A stretch of DNA of 23,695 nt from the NCBI GenBank assembly GCA_005239615.1, contig SBBR01000049.1, forward strand, positions 1-23,695, in the 5' to 3' direction. Origin of the DNA: an archaeon. Lineage in GTDB: Archaea; Iainarchaeota; Iainarchaeia; Iainarchaeales; Iainarchaeaceae. Every line of letters starts with the position of its first letter. The first letter of the stretch is position 1. The notes below the pieces were generated by a model. That model had not been told where the DNA came from. It was given only the letters and a program-made list of their open reading frames with translations, and searched no databases. The translations under genes were made by a program, and so were the position numbers. Of this stretch, positions 21,368 to 23,695 are shown in pieces.

Positions 21368-22072
21368 ATGCTGGTTTCCGTCGTAATCCCCACGTTGAAC
21401 GAGGAGAATTACCTTCCAAAACTGCTTGAAAGCCTCAGGGCGCAGGAAACGAGGCACGAGTTCGAGGTCATTGTCGCGGACGGTCACAGCTCGGATTCAA
21501 CTGCTGAAATAGCGAGAAACTTCGGTGCAACGGTGGTGTTCGAGAAGAACCGCTCCGCCACGTGGGAGAGACAAGCAGGTGCGCTTGCAGCAAAAGGCGA
21601 AGTAATCGCTTTCACGGATGCAGATGCTGTACTCCCTAATGACTGGGTCGAAACGGTAGCCTCCGGTTTCCAGAGAACCCCCGGACTCGTGATGTATTAC
21701 GGGCCGGTTTACATCCTAGACGGCAATGGCATCGCAAGATATCTCTGGAACACCTTTGTGGCAAATTTTCAAGGTGTCTGTTTCGCGCTGGGTGTATACC
21801 ATATGATTGGCGCGAACTTTGCCGTGAGGAGGGCGGTTTTTTTCTCTATTGGGGGCTTCAACACCAAGCTGGTAACGTGCGAGGACCTCGACCTAGCGAA
21901 AAGGATTTCGAAGGAAGGCAGTGTGAAGTTCTCACAAGGCCTTTTCGTTCACGTTTCCGCGAGAAGGGCGGAGAAGTGGGGCTACCTTGAGTACGCGCTC
22001 TTCCACATTGTGAACGGCTTGCTCTTCCAGTTCGCTGGAAAGTCCAAGGCGGATTACGCGCCGGTAAGGTGA
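21368..22072 (+). CDS. Family 2 glycosyltransferase
   Basis: 234 residues of a GT-A fold inverting glycosyltransferase. Motifs in order: VSVVIPTLNEE (3-13), VADGHSSDST (36-45), the DxD-type FTDADAVLP (82-90), GANFAVRR and the general-base region CEDLDLAKR (171-179). The C-terminal segment (YLEYALFHIVNGLLFQF) is hydrophobic and could form one membrane anchor. The shortness and the lack of multiple helices argue against a processive synthase. It overlaps or abuts the family 4 gene downstream, so both probably act on one glycan or lipid acceptor. The sugar is unknown. Confidence 0.9.
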   Translation: MLVSVVIPTLNEENYLPKLLESLRAQETRHEFEVIVADGHSSDSTAEIARNFGATVVFEKNRSATWERQAGALAAKGEVIAFTDADAVLPNDWVETVASGFQRTPGLVMYYGPVYILDGNGIARYLWNTFVANFQGVCFALGVYHMIGANFAVRRAVFFSIGGFNTKLVTCEDLDLAKRISKEGSVKFSQGLFVHVSARRAEKWGYLEYALFHIVNGLLFQFAGKSKADYAPVR

Positions 22073-22077
22073 AATGC

Positions 22078-23232
22078 TTGAGGCTGGCGGTATTTACTGA
22101 CAGCTACACGCCGCAGATAAACGGCGTTGTGACGCAGATAATAAACATTACCGCCGAGTTCCTGAAGCGCGGGCACAAGGTAATGGTGATAGCGCCTTCG
22201 CAGGACTCAAAATTCAGGCACGCCAAGGGCGATAACGGCGGCTTCGAAGAAATCTTCCTCTCTTCCATTGCACTGCCCACTTACAAGGACTATCGCATCA
22301 CGCACTTCTTTTCTCCCGGGGTTTTCCACGAGGTGGAGAGGTTCAGGCCTGATGTAGTGCACGTGCACACGCCTTTCAGCGTTGGCTGGTTGGGAGTGAA
22401 CTGCGCAAAGAGGCTGAAGGTGCCAGTTGTGGGGACATACCATACCCTCATCCCGGAGTTCCTCACTTATCTTCCCATACCTGTGCTCAAGGATACCGCG
22501 CTAGCGAAGAAACTTGCGTGGGGCTACACTAACCTCTTCTACAATTCCTGCAGCCTTGTCACCACCCCCACTGGTTTCATGAGGGACGAGCTCGAGGCCA
22601 ACGGCGTGAAGAAAGGCGTGGTCGTGCTCCCGAACGCGATTGACTTTAGCAAATTCAATAAGCACGCAAAGAAAAGTTACGGCGTAAAAAAGCCGAGGCT
22701 CATCTACTTTGGCAGGATAGGTTTCGAGAAAAACCTCGAGGTGCTAATCCACGCCCTCAAGCACCTACTATGGAAGGACTGGGTACTAAGCCTCACAATC
22801 ACCGGCTCAGGGCCGGCAGAGGCCTACCTCAAGGCAATAGTGGCGGAGGAGAAGCTGGATAGGCACGTAGCTTTCCATGAGGCCCTGAAGGATGATGCTC
22901 TTGCCCGACACGTCAGCAAGCACGATATTTTCGTGACCGCTTCAACCATAGAAACGCAGGGTCTTACAGTCCTTGAGGCCATGGCCGCGGGACTGCCGTG
23001 CGTAGGCGCTGATTACCTTGGCATAAAAGATTCAATAAAGGAAGGGAAGAATGGCTACTTGTTCAAACCATATGACTTCAAGGAGCTCGCCTCGAAAGTC
23101 GAGAAGCTCCTCTCCTCTGCAGCGCTGCGAAAGAGGCTCGGCAGGAACGCTATCTCTACTGCCAGGAAGTACTCGGTGGAGAACATGGCGGATAGGGCCG
23201 AAGAGATTTATAGGAAACTCACAGGCAAATAA
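22078..23232 (+). CDS. Family 4 glycosyltransferase
   Basis: About 384 residues with a GT-B fold. The N-terminus RLAVFTDSYTPQINGVV with HVHTPFSVGWLG and GTYHTLIPEFLTY is typical of the branch containing diacylglycerol glucosyltransferases and mannosyltransferases. The C-terminal donor domain has GRIGFEKNLEVLI and the E-x7-E motif in ETQGLTVLEAMAAG. The frame begins at a GTG (22069) overlapping the previous stop as GTGA; the TTG at 22078 is preferred because AAGGTGA lies about six bases upstream and the protein then starts M-R-L-A-V-F-T-D. Acceptor could be a lipid or a glycan; no other sugar-pathway gene is in view. Confidence 0.9.
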   Translation: MRLAVFTDSYTPQINGVVTQIINITAEFLKRGHKVMVIAPSQDSKFRHAKGDNGGFEEIFLSSIALPTYKDYRITHFFSPGVFHEVERFRPDVVHVHTPFSVGWLGVNCAKRLKVPVVGTYHTLIPEFLTYLPIPVLKDTALAKKLAWGYTNLFYNSCSLVTTPTGFMRDELEANGVKKGVVVLPNAIDFSKFNKHAKKSYGVKKPRLIYFGRIGFEKNLEVLIHALKHLLWKDWVLSLTITGSGPAEAYLKAIVAEEKLDRHVAFHEALKDDALARHVSKHDIFVTASTIETQGLTVLEAMAAGLPCVGADYLGIKDSIKEGKNGYLFKPYDFKELASKVEKLLSSAALRKRLGRNAISTARKYSVENMADRAEEIYRKLTGK

Positions 23233-23261
23233 CCGCTTTTTCGTCTCCGCCGGCGTAAACC

Positions 23262-23269
23262 TTATAAAT
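23262..23269 (+). promoter_or_regulatory. TATA box before the right-edge RNA candidate
   Basis: TTATAAAT in the context ACCTTATAAATGA is a strong archaeal TATA element with initiation expected near 23291. No credible coding start follows at leaderless or ribosome-site distance. Confidence 0.5.
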
Positions 23270-23290
23270 GAAATGCGCAGCATATAGTAG

Positions 23291-23681
23291 GAACATCAGC
23301 CCATTAAAGTTACATAAAATAGCTTTAATCGACTCGAATAGGCCATTCGCATTGATTGTGGCCGATGACGTGAGTTCCTTTGTCCCTTCGGGACGAGGCC
23401 TCGTTCCATGCAAGGGGGCAAGGTTGGGTTACCGTCAGCGTGCTCTTTGCGCGCGATGCAAGGCAGCCCGGTTGGTGTGATGACATTTATGAGTACCCGA
23501 GTAACTTTGGGTATGATGTTGGTTGCTTGAAGCAAACCGAGTAAAAAGAAAACATCACCATAATTTGCTGTTTTTACTGCTCGTTTTGCTGCCAGAGGTT
23601 TTCCAAGCGGGAAAACCCTGAAATAAAATTTCTCGCATCCAAAAAACATGAAGGCGTCCTTTTGGTCGTCGGATTTTTTTT
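23291..23681 (+). ncRNA. Candidate structured RNA of about 390 nt, family unknown
   Basis: This stretch has a TATA box upstream, dense complementarity and a T8 run (23674-23681) at its end. Stems seen: CGAAT/ATTCG (23335-23349), CTTTGTCC/GGACGAGG (23378-23398), GCGTGC/GCGCGC (23438-23454), and a three-way junction closed by TGGTG..ATG with CATCACCA (23473-23482, 23553-23560) that holds ACAT..TACCC/GGGTA..ATGT (23483-23519) and GGTTGCTT/AGCAAACC (23521-23538). AGTAAAAA/TTTTTACT (23540-23547, 23571-23578) would cross or compete with the junction, and a last hairpin GGTTTTCC/GGAAAACC lies at 23597-23617. SRP RNA and RNase P hallmarks were not found. Ends are approximate. Confidence 0.35.
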
Positions 23682-23695
23682 GTACGCGAAATCCC

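Noticed and set aside
23268..23480. 70-codon plus-strand frame after the TATA box
   Set aside because: Its ATG overlaps the TATA element itself, so it would not be in the transcript, and its composition is unlike the neighbouring proteins.
23296..23649. 117-codon minus-strand frame
   Set aside because: No ribosome site, no recognisable domains, and it runs antisense through the hairpin-rich region; the base-pairing pattern explains the region better.
23291..23681. SRP RNA or RNase P RNA at the right edge
   Set aside because: The helix-8 GGAAGG...AGCAG type motif of SRP RNA and the conserved RNase P core (such as ACAGAAA) were not found on either strand, so the locus is left as an unassigned RNA candidate.
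1..23695. CRISPR array, transposase or integrase
   Set aside because: No regularly spaced repeats and no recognisable recombinase gene were seen; the only notable direct repeat is the pair around the ATPase gene.

Overview
The window is archaeal. Supporting genes are an archaeal/eukaryal-type TrpRS, FEN-1 with a C-terminal PIP box, a homotetramer-sized tRNA-splicing endonuclease, a digeranylgeranylglyceryl-phosphate synthase-like UbiA enzyme, ribosomal protein L40e, an L41e-like peptide, a histone-fold protein and a tRNA-Glu without an encoded CCA. Promoters look like TATA boxes about 26-27 nt upstream of leaderless starts, or are followed by AGGTG-type Shine-Dalgarno sites. The compact layout with short and overlapping genes, and the salvage-type vitamin genes, would fit a small-genome (possibly DPANN) archaeon, but the lineage cannot be fixed from the sequence alone.

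Layout. 1-1720: an AT-rich, probably acquired AAA+ ATPase (DUF4143 type), bracketed by a 26-29 bp direct repeat, with a perfect palindrome in its promoter and a possible small RNA behind it. 1723-6441: purE, a short histone, an M24 peptidase, endA, trpS, a 48-residue zinc-finger protein, a Usp-like protein and an unrecognised winged-helix-like protein. 6588-9030: fen, an iron-type alcohol dehydrogenase with one altered metal ligand, and a small unknown protein. 9043-11243: folC and a decayed EamA-type transporter gene (two frameshifts and an amber codon). 11296-15501: thiamine pyrophosphokinase followed by thiBPQ, a complete thiamine uptake and activation unit. 15537-18324: protein-isoaspartate methyltransferase, an archaeal HTH regulator and the UbiA lipid enzyme. 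18325-19087: an AT-richer stretch of broken reading frames. 19088-19960: L40e, tRNA-Glu, a 52-residue protein and the L41e-like peptide. 19961-20418: no gene seen. 20419-23232: three glycosyltransferases. 23233-23695: no convincing protein, but a TATA box, a dense set of hairpins including a three-way junction, and a T-run, suggesting an unassigned structured RNA.

How the genes work together. Translation and RNA-processing genes (trpS, endA, L40e, L41e-like, tRNA-Glu) and DNA maintenance (fen, histone) are interleaved with a thiamine salvage block: ThiB captures thiamine, ThiP/ThiQ import it and the pyrophosphokinase converts it directly to the active cofactor. The glycosyltransferases and the UbiA enzyme point to envelope lipid and glycan synthesis. 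The most unusual items are the candidate RNA at the right edge, the repeat-bracketed ATPase, the histone with almost no third helix, and the transporter gene caught in decay.
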